From positions 14,595,730 to 14,659,729 of the forward strand of contig NC_134456.1 in assembly GCF_047948215.1 (NCBI RefSeq): 64,000 bases of DNA, in the 5' to 3' direction. Each line of letters begins with the position of its first letter. The stretch's first letter is position 1. This document shows, one piece after another, positions 25,277-38,317 of this stretch. Origin of the DNA: Lycorma delicatula. Its lineage: Eukaryota; Arthropoda; Insecta; Hemiptera; Fulgoridae. Below the pieces are notes generated by a model that ran no database searches, was not told the DNA's origin, and saw only the letters and a program-made list of their open reading frames with translations. Position numbers and translations under genes: made by a program.

Positions 25277-25792
25277 AAAAGATGCAGCCCGCACACTAGG
25301 TATTAGAGCTGTAGTCTAGCCCAAGTTTTACCATTTGCATACAGATTCTTTAAAAAAAAAAAATGGTTTGATAATTTGTAAATTTGATAACCTTGTAAAT
25401 ATACAGAACCTAAGTGTATAAATTGTACCTAACATAGGCAATCAGTGGATCATATATTATATAAAATACATGTTGTAAACAAAAGCAAAATTCATTCAAG
25501 CAACAAAAGATTCAGATATTCAGTACTCTCTCCTTTTTATTTTTGTTATACTGGAGTGCTCTATTACACTACTTCAATTTTGTCCAATCCCATTCTCCAG
25601 GAAGATATTGCCGTCAGTGCCAGTCTCTCAATTTTCAAGTTCCTTATATGCTTCATTGTCTTTGTTGAAAACAGATTCTCATATTTGCTATAGTCAACTC
25701 AAATATCCTTAATGATAACGAAATGTAAAATATTTTCAAATCTTTTATCTTTCAGTTACAATTAACAAATCTAATATCAGCAGAGAAAAAGC

Positions 25793-25819
<27 letters not shown>
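25793..25819. repeat. (TA)n microsatellite
   Basis: Thirteen or so uninterrupted TA units. Similar shorter tracts occur near 34204-34222 and 1528-1540. Confidence 0.9.
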
Positions 25820-25823
<4 letters not shown>

Positions 25824-28800
25824 TTATATAAAGCAAAAATTAAACAAATTAACTTGTTAAATTGAAGTGAAATTAATTTGCAGATTCATTCAAGTCTTAA
25901 TGGTTACATAACAGGAGAGTTGCATGTGTAATTCTTCATATCTCTTGTATTTCAAATTAGTATGAAATAAAAAGAAAAAATAATTTTTTGACAAAATAGC
26001 ATGATAAAGAATAGTTGGATCATTTCATGAAAGAAGGGAAAAGGAAGAGAAGAGACTCAAATATATTTACTAATAAATCCCCTTCTTTGAATATCAAAAC
26101 AGATCATTATTCAAATTTTAATTGTTATGGATGGAAAGCATAATTTTTTTACTTTTCCAGAAAACCAGCTATTATTCACTGTGTTGTCTGTATATAAACA
26201 AATAAATCATGTATTTCTCATTGTATGTATTAGTAAAAATGAAGTTATGGTGCTTATAAAGTAATAAATTCATAGTTGACAATTACTGAAGTATATTCCT
26301 ATACCTTTTCTGTTACAGATTTTTTCACTATTCTACAGCTTTTCATTCTCACATTGAATATATTTGTTATCATCCTTTTTTTTTATATTTATGTTTATTT
26401 TACTGAAAGTAATTTATTGTTCATTTTTCTTTTACAATTAAAAATGGCCTTACATGAAGTATAGTTTACCTTGACTTTTGTCATATTCACTATATCTAAG
26501 TTTAATAATTAAGGAGTGCTGTTAAAGGGAGTTAAATTATCATAAAAGAGAGTAATGAATTTCATTACCTTATTTAATAATTTATTTTACTTTTTATCTT
26601 TCATTTTATGAAAATTACATAATGCTTTAATACTTTTCAAATTACAACTTGTTTTAGTGTCTAGAAAATTAGAATTTATCTTTCAAACTTTGCAGAATCA
26701 TTCAAAAAGGTTAAAAATACACAATTTTTTGATAAGTAGTGGATTAATGAAATAATAACAAAGGCTTAAAGGCCAGAAAATATAGATTTCAACTGAAAAC
26801 ACAAAGTATTTAGGAGAAACTGAAACACTTATAATAAATTTTAATAGAATCAATTAAAATTTCCAAAAACTGTTTTTGTAATTTAAAAAAACCGACCATT
26901 ATACAACTTATAACCATGGGAAAAGCTAAGCCATAGATAAAAATATAGCAATATACCATCATAACTGTAATTGAAACTTGCTTATTGCACATGATCTATT
27001 GTAACAGGTAATCTTGCTAATCTTGTAGTAATACTAAAAACATTGCTGTTTAATGAAATAATATTGTAAAATAATTCAAAATATAATAGTACAATGAATA
27101 TATTATGGTAATATAATACAAGTAAAATATATTCACCTGTCAGAAAGAGCACTTTTAAAAAATAGTTCATGGTAACCATTCCCTCATAGAATGCACTTCC
27201 TTGTTACTGTTTATATGTGTGGTTATAGGTAGATGTATTCTTGTGTTCTGCCAGTAACTCCAGTCTCAATGGTAGATTATCTTCGGCTTTCATTTAAAAG
27301 TTCGGAGTTTGAATAACGTCAACTTGGGAAGTAATTGTGATCGGGTGTTAGATTTTTGTTTCATAGTTGGAGTAAATAAATAAACTTCATCTCAGTGGAA
27401 CACTGTTATTGCAATAAACCATAGATTTCTAGTAACATGATTTCTTTTTTTCATTTTCGGTATTTCTCTCAGTATAATGTGAAATCTCTCCTGATGCAAT
27501 AATTTGCTGTTTTAAGGATAAACCCTCTACAAAATGAGATGAAACCTTGGTATAACAAATTTCAGGAAAAAATAATCAGTATTCTGCCATTAGCATGTGT
27601 AAAGTAATCTATCTTTTATTCATTGTAGTTCTTAATTGTTAGTATAGCATAAGATTGTTTAGAGCATTTGGAATTGAAAACCGAACTTTATTTTTGTGAT
27701 AGAAATTAAACCAAATATTAAAATAATTTTTTTAGAAATCTTGCACATAACCTATTTGGGTTCCTGCGCTCTTGTATTCCCTGTCCATTACTCTCTGAAG
27801 CAAATTACATCTTTTTCTTCAAATTTGAAGCTTAATAACTTGCTTTACAATAACAGTAAAACAGCATATTTAGTTAAACTGAATGAAAATTTTTACCATT
27901 TTTTTCATTTCAGTTTTTTTTGTTAATGTAGGTTGCTGGAGATTAGAGGCCTGTGAGGGCAAGGGAGTTGAGTTTAATACATTGGATATTATTAATTACG
28001 TATTTAATTTTTTATTAAGGTAGATTGCTTGCTAGAAAGCATGCTTTGAAAAAAATGAATATTCAAATATTGTTATATTTCACATCTTATAGAATGGGCA
28101 CAAGTCCTTTTAGAAGCTAGAAGGTGGAGAACTTTCACCTGTATGATTCTTAATTTCTTTTGAAGGTCGAACACATTTTGAAAAAAAAGAGTTAATTATT
28201 GCAATACTTCAGTTTTAGTTAAAGTAGGGTAGCTGGGGCGGTACAGACCTATGGAGGAGATATGGGAGTCTGAACTTTTCTTTCTGCTATTTTTTGTTTT
28301 TATTTAATCTGAAAATGGACTATTTTAAAAAATATAAATTTAAATATTGCAGCATTTTAATTTTTTATTGGAATAAATCAAGTCTTTTCATTGGAGTATA
28401 CTTCTTGGTCTTATAGATCAAATTCAAAAGTATGGTATGCTGGATTGGATTTGTGACTAATGGTTTCTCACAATCAGACATGATTTTTTTCCAGCGGGGT
28501 GAATTTGGATGAGATAACATAAATATTGTATGATTTGTGATATTTAGAAATAGTAAGGTTTAAAAATTATCACTTTTTCTTATGTAAATTAAAAAGAAAG
28601 TTTTTTAGATTACACTGGACTAAGTTTGTCATTGAAATGTAGCATAGACTTTCACTGAGAATATATTGTTTGGAAATTAATGTTTGTCATATAATTTGCT
28701 CTCTAGCTCCAGTGTCAGATGCCAAAAAAGGAAAGTTGGTGTATTTCAAAGAACAGATAAATTTATTCTTTTGATTGAAGGTTACACAAAAAATTCTGTT

Positions 28801-30239
28801 GTGCATAAAAAAGGAGGTATTAATTTTAATTTTTAAAACCATGACCAATGTATTGTTCTAGTTGCATAAAGTGTTTGGTTCCTCTTCACCTTCTGCAGTT
28901 TATCCAAAATTTACTTGTTAATATTGTAACTCTTGCGAAAGTTGTTAGTGATCCGGTATTTTATTTAAGAATTGTTCCAAAATTGTGTGCTGCTTTTAGA
29001 ATTTATAAAATTTTTTTAAAATTGATAGTATTACTGTAAAGTTATAGTTACTTAAGCATCCTATTGCAAGCAACTTCATCAAAAGGCAGCCATGTGAAAC
29101 TCAAAAAGATGAAATATTCAGCATAATTTTTATTCTGCCCCTGTAAAAAAAAAGTGAATGGAAAAACAAATAGCGATAAAAGTTTTGGAAAAATTTATAA
29201 CATTTTCATCTGATTTATAAGAATCTTTCTAACTGTATTAAAGACTAGAAGGAAATTAATGGTTATTAGTAATTTATTACAAAGCCAGTAACATTTTATA
29301 ATTTGCTCATTCATTTAATCTGTTGTGTAAAACTTCTTACTCTCTGTTAAAACAATTTCATGAATAAAAACTACTCAACAGTAAAATAAAAAATTAACTA
29401 TTTTCTTTAAATGTATGAAAAAAATTAAAATCAAACAAAAGAATAAATGGACCATATGCCATTTTGTGCAGATGAGCACAGAGTTCAGAAAATGTACATA
29501 ACTTGAGTTTAAGACCAATATTTTAACTATTAAAGTAGCTGTCACATATGCTAATGAGACATCAAAATGATGTGTTCAGAGAGTCATATTATATGTTCTT
29601 TCCATTCAGGAGTAAGGTGTTCATTCTTAACGCTAATTTCTGATAAACGTCCTAAAAAATTATTATTCTTTATTGCGCATTAAAAAATAATAAATATAAC
29701 TTTTGAATGTGCTCTGTAATTGTTGAACAAGAGTTTACTTACCCTTCCCCCAGCAAATGACTAAACATTCTCTGTTGTGTGCAAAAATCACTTCTAGTTA
29801 AGATTTTGTTTTAACATGTATAGTTTGTAGATTTTATACCTTTGCATTAATTTTAATAAAATGATCCAAAATGTTATTTTTTTAAATAAAATTATGAAAG
29901 AAGAATTATTAAAATTCATTTAATAAGAAATTCAACACCCTTCTCAATGAAGATCAAGTTCTTAATAAGAGTGCATCTTGAATAGTAATGAAAAATACCT
30001 GCAATATTATATTGGTACAATTGAACAGCCTCCTTCAATGATCTACTGTGCTGGCAAATGTAGCCAATTATCTGGCGATAATTAAAATTTCTAGGTCATG
30101 TTGCCTGATGACCTTCGACCAATTCACTGCTGTTATCTGTGATGCCACTGTTCCAAAGAAATGATTTGGTATTCATATCATCCATTAAATCATACTACCA
30201 TTAATCAGCTGGAAAATTCTACCTCATCTTTCTAAATGC

Positions 30240-30900
30240 TCTTAGAAGTTCCTGTATTTAAAGTACAAACTAACTGCAATCAGATCAGAACCATTAAAGA
30301 CAAGCTTGACAACAATGTGATGCATATCAGAAGCCTGCTGCATTAAAACACTATCTAATGACTTCCTACACAGAACTGCAATCCTCTCTTGCCCGATGTA
30401 AAACATCCCAACTTTTGAAACCCGGCAGATCATCCTTTGCCACATGTAGGAGCTGTAAAAGAACATCATCGAGGCTCCTTCTTTCGACATCTTCGCATAC
30501 CTGAATATGAACAAGGTAGGCACCATGGCATTTATTGAACTTCATATAAAGATTTGTAATATATCTTAACAATGTTTTGCTAGTAGCCACAGTCCCTGCT
30601 ATCTAATGAGTGTACGATCTTATGTAATCTTTTACAATTGATACAGGTAGGACCCTTGCCCTTTTGCAGACACTTCGCGTACTTGTGGCCAACCAACAAT
30701 ATTTAAATGCAAGTCAGTGTAGTCTTTGATGCGACACGATGAAAAATCATTGAAGAGTATACCCTCAGATATGAATTTCTTAAAGATAACAATCCCCAAT
30801 TCAGAAACTCTGTAATACCTCTGGGCGTCTTCCTCGCTTAACAAAAACCTACTACACTGTCTTAAACGCAGCTTCGTCTAAGTCTTATTCTGCTCTTTAA
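30240..30900 (-). pseudogene. R1-clade LINE remnant: ORF1 zinc knuckle and ORF2 start
   Basis: Minus-strand text around 30690-30600 reads VGHKYAKCLQKGKGPTCINC then KRLHKIVH and DSRDCGY. The first part fits a gag-like CCHC knuckle (C-x8-H-x4-C) with its second Cys replaced by Ile, followed by CINC and later His and Cys, the layout of R1/I-type LINE ORF1 C-termini. Next, about 30520-30440 reads LVHIQVCEDVERRSLDDVLL and QLLHVAKDDL, resembling the start of the apurinic-type endonuclease of ORF2. Frames shift repeatedly and an in-frame stop interrupts the knuckle. The assignment is by pattern only. Confidence 0.5.
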
Positions 30901-33900
30901 TGAAAACAATACCTCATTGGAGAGGCAGCAATCTTATTTCATAAATGATGACATGAGGCCTCCACTTCCTTTTGTGATCAACTTTTACATCCATTTTTTT
31001 GATAATTCACTGCAGTATTGTGTATTTATAGAATTAGTGTTAATTACAAAATTATGACTGCTTATTTTCACTACTATTTTCACAGCCACAGCTGCTTATT
31101 TACATTTATGTGGTACTTAGTTACATGCCCTGTTACTCAATACTGAGCCACTGATCCTTTTGATAGAACTGTTAATTATCCACTTTAACACATTCTGATC
31201 AAACAACTTTTAAATGTGTTTGGTGGAGTCTGGATTTTGTATACATTTGTTATAGTTACCTATTTGGGTCTGGTCTGATAGGTTCTGAATTGTTTAATTC
31301 TTTCCAGTTTACACTAGAGTAATATAGGCATTATGAATCTTTAATTTTAAATTAAAGATAACATAATTGCTATGCAGATGAAGGAGAAAATTGTGAATAT
31401 TGTGTCTTCCAGTTCATTTGATTGTTGATATCAAATATTTATAGTATTAGAAAGTGAAAAAATGCAATTCAAGCTGAATTTCTGGTACTCCCTCAGATAC
31501 TAGATCTTAATTATTTTGAGTAAATTAGTCTAAATTCCAAAAAACGTATTTCACATAAATTGTTTTAAATCTTAATCCCCTTGAAATCTTTTACTAAATC
31601 TCTATAGCATGTAAATCCTCCCCCCCCCAAAAAAAACAGTTTTTACTTCAATCTGGTAAAAGGAAAATCCTGTTGGCATTTCAAAAAAGTTATTGTCAAA
31701 TCTGTATACGATTCTGTCTATAATTTTCATCACTTGAATTTTTTTAAGGTTCAGCCAAAATAAAGTGAAATTAATATTTTATCATTACTTTTTTTTTTGT
31801 TAATGAATCTTGAGCAAGTAACTGGCAAAATGGTGGTCAACTAATGTTTCAAGTGAAATAATAGAAGACATTGCTGTGATTTTTTAATGTAAATTACTGT
31901 AGTTAAAATAAGTTCATTCTTCAAGTGTTGTTCCTTCACTGACAGTGCAACACTCAGATTGTTAGGTAATGAACACAAATTGAAATAAAGCTTTGATACT
32001 TAAAGTACTTTTTTAACAAAGTTTGCATAAAAATAGAACACATTTTTATTTATAATTTAACTTTAATTATATTAAACTTAACCAAGGGGGTACTCCCTTG
32101 GTGGTAATTTAAACACTGATGTAAGATGTTTTTTCTTAAATAAAAATATGTCAGTATGTTTTACATATCATGCACTTAACGTTTAAATATGACATCTGTC
32201 AAATGTTTTCCAATCCAGTGTAAATACTCTTCACATTCTATGTAGCCTGTACATTGAATATCTTGAGGTTAAGATATTCAAGATTTCTTCCCTAACTTTT
32301 TGTTTTAAGGTGTCAATAACTTTACTTTCTAAGTATCCCATAAAAATAAGTCACACATAGATAGGTGGGAAGATCTTGATAGCTGTAACATGTTAACCAC
32401 AGCAAGAAATGAGTATTGGGAAAAGTAGCTGTTAGGTGTTTGTTGAATCTTTGGAAGTATGTATGTACAATCTTGTTGAAATCAGTTTATGTGAAGGTAA
32501 AGCTCAAAAATAAATCATGTTTACATATTGTTCTGAATTGACTGTTACTGTTTTTCTGTCTTCATCTTTATAGAAAAATGGGTCTATTATGCCAGTTGTT
32601 GACAGTCATTCTTATTCATTAAAACAGTCATTCATGCAGTTGTTTTTAGGATTTTTTTCAGTAGATGTAGATAATTTGTTTTATTTACAAAACCACTTAA
32701 TTCTGAATGTTCATCATTAGCTATGCATAAATGATTGATAAACTCTTCATTTTCATCTGACATTATAAAACTGATCAATGTCAGGAGGTTTTAACTTTTA
32801 ACAATTTGGATTTTATATTGATATAAATGTAAATCATTATGTGAAGTCCCTTTGTGCTACTTACAGAAATGTTAATTCTGTTGCATGATATTTAGTGACT
32901 TTCACTCCTGCCAATTACTGCACTAAAAGCATTAATTTTTTCTAGTGTATGAACTTTTTCTGCCTGGCAGCTTGTTTTTCAAAGATCCTGGTGTTTCAAA
33001 GTTTCTGAGGTGTGTTTTGATGGCATTTTTTGCACTGCGCATGCAGTCATGATTCCTGAGGTTGAAATACATAGATTACAAATCTTTAAGGCTTTAAGGT
33101 ATTTTGGTTCTTGCGTTTATCGGATTTGCAGTTTTCTTTATTTTTGTAATACTGCTGTGGAAAGTGAATGAGTTATTCACTGCTCTATAATTAGCAGTTG
33201 TTACGGATTGAGTAATGGCTAGCTTGACCATTATTTTAACAGGTAGTAACATCTCCTAACTTCTGTAATTGTGCATAGACTATTTTGAAATTATGTTATC
33301 CTTGTTAATGTGTTACATTCAGTATATAGACATACTGTGTTTGAAACATGTTGCTTACCTATTAAAATTTATATTTTCTGAACAAAGATTTCATTAAATT
33401 TCTAATGTCTTGAGAATAGTTTACTTGATTTTATTAAATGAAATATTAGAACTGTTTTTCCAAATTTCACTTCTGAGAATCATATAATTTTCAAAATATT
33501 ATGACATGAAAAATATAAAATATGCATTGCTTTCTGTTTAAGCTGCACTACTCATTCAGTAGTGAGCAGTAAGTAAAGCTGGGAAAGGTTACACCTTAAA
33601 CAGTGTACAAATCTTGATTTAAATATGGTTAAAAAAAATCACTGAGATCAGTTCTGTATGTAAGTTACCATAGGTTCAAACATTCACAAGCTCAATCATT
33701 GCCTTTTTTTACATTAAAAAAAAGTGTTTCCTATAAAGGAATTGCTGAATCAAAAAATGTCTAGTCAGGGAAAAACTAAACTAAGGTAGACAAAAATCTA
33801 AAAGATTATAAAACATAGTGTTCATCAAGTAACCTTTTAAAGCAGGAAAATGGCTTATAGCTCAGTTTAAAAGTGCTCAGTTTTTTATTTTTACTGAAAA

Positions 33901-35318
33901 TTAAAAAATTGATGTATTTTACTTTTGATTATACTACTTGAAAGTGTCAAATTTGTATTCTATTAATGAGTGGCAAAGAATAATTAAAAAATTTTATTTA
34001 GTGATTTATTTTTTATTGTAAAATATTATGTAATGATTGGACTAGTATACAAATAATTTCATTTTTCGCTGAAATGGTTGTCATAATGATAGTTTGCTTT
34101 AACTAAAGATATAATAATCCCATGTAGTGTTCTCACTTGGTCTTAACTTTTAAATTTCTTTTATTTGATATATTAGTAGGTAAGAAGTGTTTTTTTTTAT
34201 TTTTATATATATATATATATTTATATATACTTAGAGACCTTTCTGTTTGAAGCAAATTAATGTGGAAAATGATTGACTTACATGATATGATTAAAGAAAA
34301 TATTTATTGTAAAATAACTGAAAGGGGTCAAGAGATTAGAAAATTTCATTATTAATGATTCATTATGTTTAAAACATTATTTTGTTTCATGTTAGCTTCC
34401 TGGTTTTATTATGTAACCTATTGTCACCTACTTCATATGCTCAATCCGTTTTCATATACAATATAAAATGAATACATTGAATATTGTGTGTATTGTATAT
34501 TATTGAAATCACTGTTGTTATTAAAATTATAACCGATCTACATTATCTAATAGGTCATGATTTATTTATTTATTAGTTGCATTGATTATCATGTTTTGAA
34601 TTCTGCAGCTACAGTGCTGCAATGACTATCTTCCTTTTGGTTGCTAAAAAGCTTATATTATTTTTTATTTCTGTTGTCCTTTTTTGTATTCTTATTGTCT
34701 TTGATTAATTAATAATGTTCTTTTTCCTTTTTACTATGTTGGTTATAAGGTGCTCTGTCCTCAGGCAGGTTCCTGATACAGTATTATCCTCATTGGTTTC
34801 TATTCCTTGCTCTTCTCTATATTTTATTAACATGAGCTTCACTTTTAACCAATTTTCACTAGGCTTACATCTTTGTATATGATCCAAACTTTAAGTTTCT
34901 TTTCAGTTGTGTTTACTGGGTTTCTTTTTTTCCTTTCCACATTTTAAATGATGCTAACTATTCCCTTTCTTATCTTTTTTACATCAAAATAATCTTTGCT
35001 ATGGTAATTGCATTGATGATAATGGATATGGATTAAATGATGTTGAATTTTCTTACATAACATTATGAGTCTTGAGCCTTCTACCTCTCAGAGTTGTTGT
35101 TAGTGGTGTTACTATTGGTTAAAAAAGGAACTGTTTTCTAACATAACTCATAGATGGCAGGTTATAAAAATGGTATTGTTGATATTTCGATGGTTGATTT
35201 TATGTTTTAAGAGGGATTTGGAGTTCTGGTTTTCCCTTAAAAGCACATTGGATAAGCTTATTGCTTAGCCATATTTGTAAGCTTATTGTGTAACCACTAG
35301 ACAGAAATTTGAGTTGCT

Positions 35319-35525
35319 GAATAAGTCCACAGGCTGTGGACTTCCCTACCAAATAGCAACTTTAGTATGGGAAGACGTAGCAACGTTTGACCAATACTCA
35401 TGGAACAGATGATAGGAAAAAGAGGTAATGGTTAAGAAGGAAAAGATTAGGCGGGAAGAAAGGAGAAGATTCTTCTCCATCCATCCCACAAAGGCATCCA
35501 TCCTTCCCACAAACCCTGCCTGGTA
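35319..35525. repeat. Unclassified repeat-like block
   Basis: About 200 bases of mixed composition inside AT-rich intron, beginning with the palindrome tccacaggctgtgga (35328-35342). It also contains a purine-rich stretch and two close repeats of the type catccatcccacaaa / catccttcccacaaa. No protein, tail or target duplication is recognised. It may be a fragment of an old LINE or MITE. Confidence 0.3.
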
Positions 35526-35790
35526 GATAATGGAATTCTTATCCTAATTGTTGCAACATATTATCAATTGATGCTTGCTTATTTGTAGATCAGTATAAAT
35601 TTAGTGTGAAATTTTTTTTTTCTTCTATTTATTAAACTAAGATTCTTGGCATTTACCATAAAACAACCTCGTTCAGTGTTAAGATTTTTTGGCATGAAGA
35701 ACTAGATTGTTCAGTCAAACCCTTCTTAGATATGCCCGCTGCGATGCTTTCATTCCACTCTTACAATCTGATACAATGGTTTTTGTTAAT

Positions 35791-35836
35791 GTGGTATTAA
35801 TGTTTGTACAGAGTGCTGTACAAACATTAATACCAC
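35791..35836. repeat. Perfect 21-bp hairpin
   Basis: Two 21-base arms, gtggtattaatgtttgtaca plus one g and its exact reverse complement, are separated by a 4-base loop (agtg). Perfect identity suggests recent formation or selection. The stem is shorter and the loop smaller than a normal animal pre-miRNA, so a miRNA gene is not claimed. Confidence 0.85.
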
Positions 35837-36667
35837 AAACATTAGTGCTTTGATCAGTACTGTTTTTACTAGAAAAAAGTTTTTTTGATTTATGATTTGT
35901 TATTTATATTTAACATTGATTAAAGTTTTAGTATTTAAAGAAAATGATAATAATTTTCTGAATTTATGATTTTTCCAGATATTAACAACTACTTTTTTGG
36001 GTTGAGTGTACATTTCCCCCAATTCTGGATAGATAAGGATGTGTACCACCTGACTACATGATATCAATTATTCCATCTTAACATAAAAAACTGGAAACAA
36101 TTAAATTTTGTTGAATTGTTTTTGATGCCCCTGGATCTTAAATTTATTATTATACCCCAACCTGATAAGGTTGGAAAACTTCTCATTCTATAATCTCTTC
36201 TTTCTTTCCTCTTTTTTTTTGTAGGTTAAAATAGTGAAAAAGTTAGAAAAATATATAAAACCTGTATTTGGCCTTAATGAAAATAAGAAATGGCAGAAAT
36301 TTGTAATAGTATTTTCAATAATTGTTTATTTTTTAACAAAAAATAATTTGAAACTCATAAGCCATTTTCTTACACCACCCTCTCACCCAAATGAAAAAAA
36401 AAAATTGTAGCCTAATGTATAAGCTAGCTAACCAAATTTAAGGATGCAGGTATAAACCATTCCTGAAATATAGGGTCAAGTAGTGGCTAACCCATTTATC
36501 TATATTAATACATGCGTGTAGAATTTTGTAACAGAGATATTTCTGTCTTTGGGCTTGAGGACAATGTGTTAAGAAATAGATCAATTTGCAGGGTTGAGGA
36601 GGTATTAAGTGTGATAGTAATACTTAATGATTGTTATGTACAATTAATAATAGTTACAAATAATAAT

Positions 36668-36873
36668 TAATGAGATTTGGTGGGAAGAGAAAAACGACTT
36701 TAGATAATTTTAGAATAATTAACACAGCTTCATGTAAAGGGCAAGCAGGAATAGGTTTCGTAATGAACAAGAAGAGAGTAGAGTATTTCAAAATGCATAG
36801 CAACAGAATCATTGTAATAAGGATAAAATCAAAACCTAAGCAGACAGCGATTGTAAATGTCTATGTTTACAAG
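36668..36873 (+). mobile_element. Extra RTE endonuclease fragment joined to a second copy
   Basis: About 205 bases match the endonuclease part of the adjacent copy (37375-37590): shared text includes FRIINTAS, GQAGIGFVMNKK, VEYFK and IVNVY. It stops abruptly at tttacaag and is followed without a gap by tgagacc, the exact 5' terminus of the next copy. Both are in the same orientation. A small internal deletion relative to the other copy is present near 36705. Confidence 0.85.
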
Positions 36874-37279
36874 TGAGACCTTGCCGTTGGTGAGAGGGCT
36901 TGAGTGCTCAGAGATACAGAGTAGCTGGACCGAAGGTGCAACCATATCGAAGAGGTATCTGTTGAGAGCCAGACTAAGGAATGATTCCTGAAAGAGGGCA
37001 GCAGCTCTTTCAGTAGTTGTTAGGGGCGTGAATCAGGATGACTTAAACGGACATATCAACATCACTCAGTCCTCTGAGTACTGCGCAGCTGAAAGCAATG
37101 GAAAACTACAGCTGCTTTTTTTTCCAAGAAAATGTGGCTCTGCATTTTCATATAGCAATGATGGAGGTGCCTTCCTTGGTAAAATATTCCGGAGGTAAAC
37201 TATTCCCCTGTTCGGATCTCCGGGTGGGGACTACTAAGGAAGGGATCACCAGAAAATTAAAAAATAACATTCTACGAGT

Positions 37280-37694
37280 CTGAGCGTGGAATGTTAGAAG
37301 TTTAAAAAAGGTTGCTAGGCTAAAAAATTTAAAAAGGGAAATGGATAGGATAAATGTGGATGTAGTAGGAATTAGTGAGGTTCGGTGGGAAGAGGAAGGC
37401 GACTTTTGGTCAGGTGATTTTAGAATAATTAACTCAGCTTCAAATAATGGGCAGGCAGGAGTAGGTTTCATAATGAACAAGAAGATAGGGAAGAAAGTAG
37501 AGTATTTCAAAACGGATAGCGATAGAATCATTGTAATAAGGATAAATACAAAACCTAAACCGACAACGATTGTTAACGTCTATATGCTTACAAGCGCCCA
37601 TGATGATGATGAGGTAGAGTGTGTATATGAAAAAATTGCCAAAGCACATAAAATTAAACGCACAAAAGGGGATGAAAATTTAATAGTAGTTTGA
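37280..37694 (+). pseudogene. RTE LINE endonuclease domain
   Basis: The domain begins with WNVRSL near 37290 after an in-frame TGA in the leader (tctgagcg where the other copy has tcggagcg). The open part from 37341 reads MDRINVDVVGISEVRWEEEG, the ISEVRW block of apurinic-type (exonuclease III-like) LINE endonucleases with its catalytic Glu. Then come GQAGVGFIMNKK, IVNVY, and LIVV*D-WNAS near 37690, where a stop interrupts the expected GDWN active-site motif. Beyond it the text RRIHTWKKPGD and QIDYIM persists in other frames to about 37920. This part is missing from the 5'-inverted copy. Confidence 0.82.
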
Positions 37695-38317
37695 GATTGG
37701 AATGCAAGCATTGGAAAAGGCAAGGAAGGAAATATTGTGGGTGAATATGAGCTGGGCAAAAGGAATGAAAGAGGGAACACCAACTTATTGAGTTCTGCAC
37801 GAAGTATAATGTAGTAAATGCCAACACCCAGTTTAAAAATCATAATAGAAGAATACACACATGGAAAAAGCCAGGTGATACTGCTAGCTATCAGATAGAT
37901 TATATCATGGTTAAGCAAAAATTTAGAATCAACTAGATTGGATTTAAAAATCTGAAGAAAGTTTCAGATGAATCGGTGAAAGAAAGAAGATTTTTGATGA
38001 GGACATCACAAGAGGTCTGAGTGAAAAAGATAAGGTAGAAAATATAGGAGAAGAATGGGAGAATGTATAAATCAGCTGAAGCAGACTTAGGCAGAACAAA
38101 GAACTGGTAGAACCTTTAATATCAGAGGATATATTGCAGCTGATGGATGAATGTAGAAAATATAAGAATGTTAGTGATGAAGAAAGTAAAAGGAACTATC
38201 GACAGTTAAGAAATACTATAAACAGGAAGTGCAAACTAGCGAAAGAAGAGTGGATTAAAGAAAAGTGTTCAGAAGTGAAAAGAGAAATGATCATTGGTAA
38301 AATAGAGTTAAGAAAAA

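Noticed and set aside
27240..27330. Second tRNA-derived SINE suggested by a ttcggagtttgaat segment
   Set aside because: No acceptable box A at the right distance and the box B match is poor.
35791..35836. microRNA gene call
   Set aside because: The arms are perfect and the loop has only four bases, with a total stem too short for a typical animal precursor; no small-RNA evidence can be seen here.
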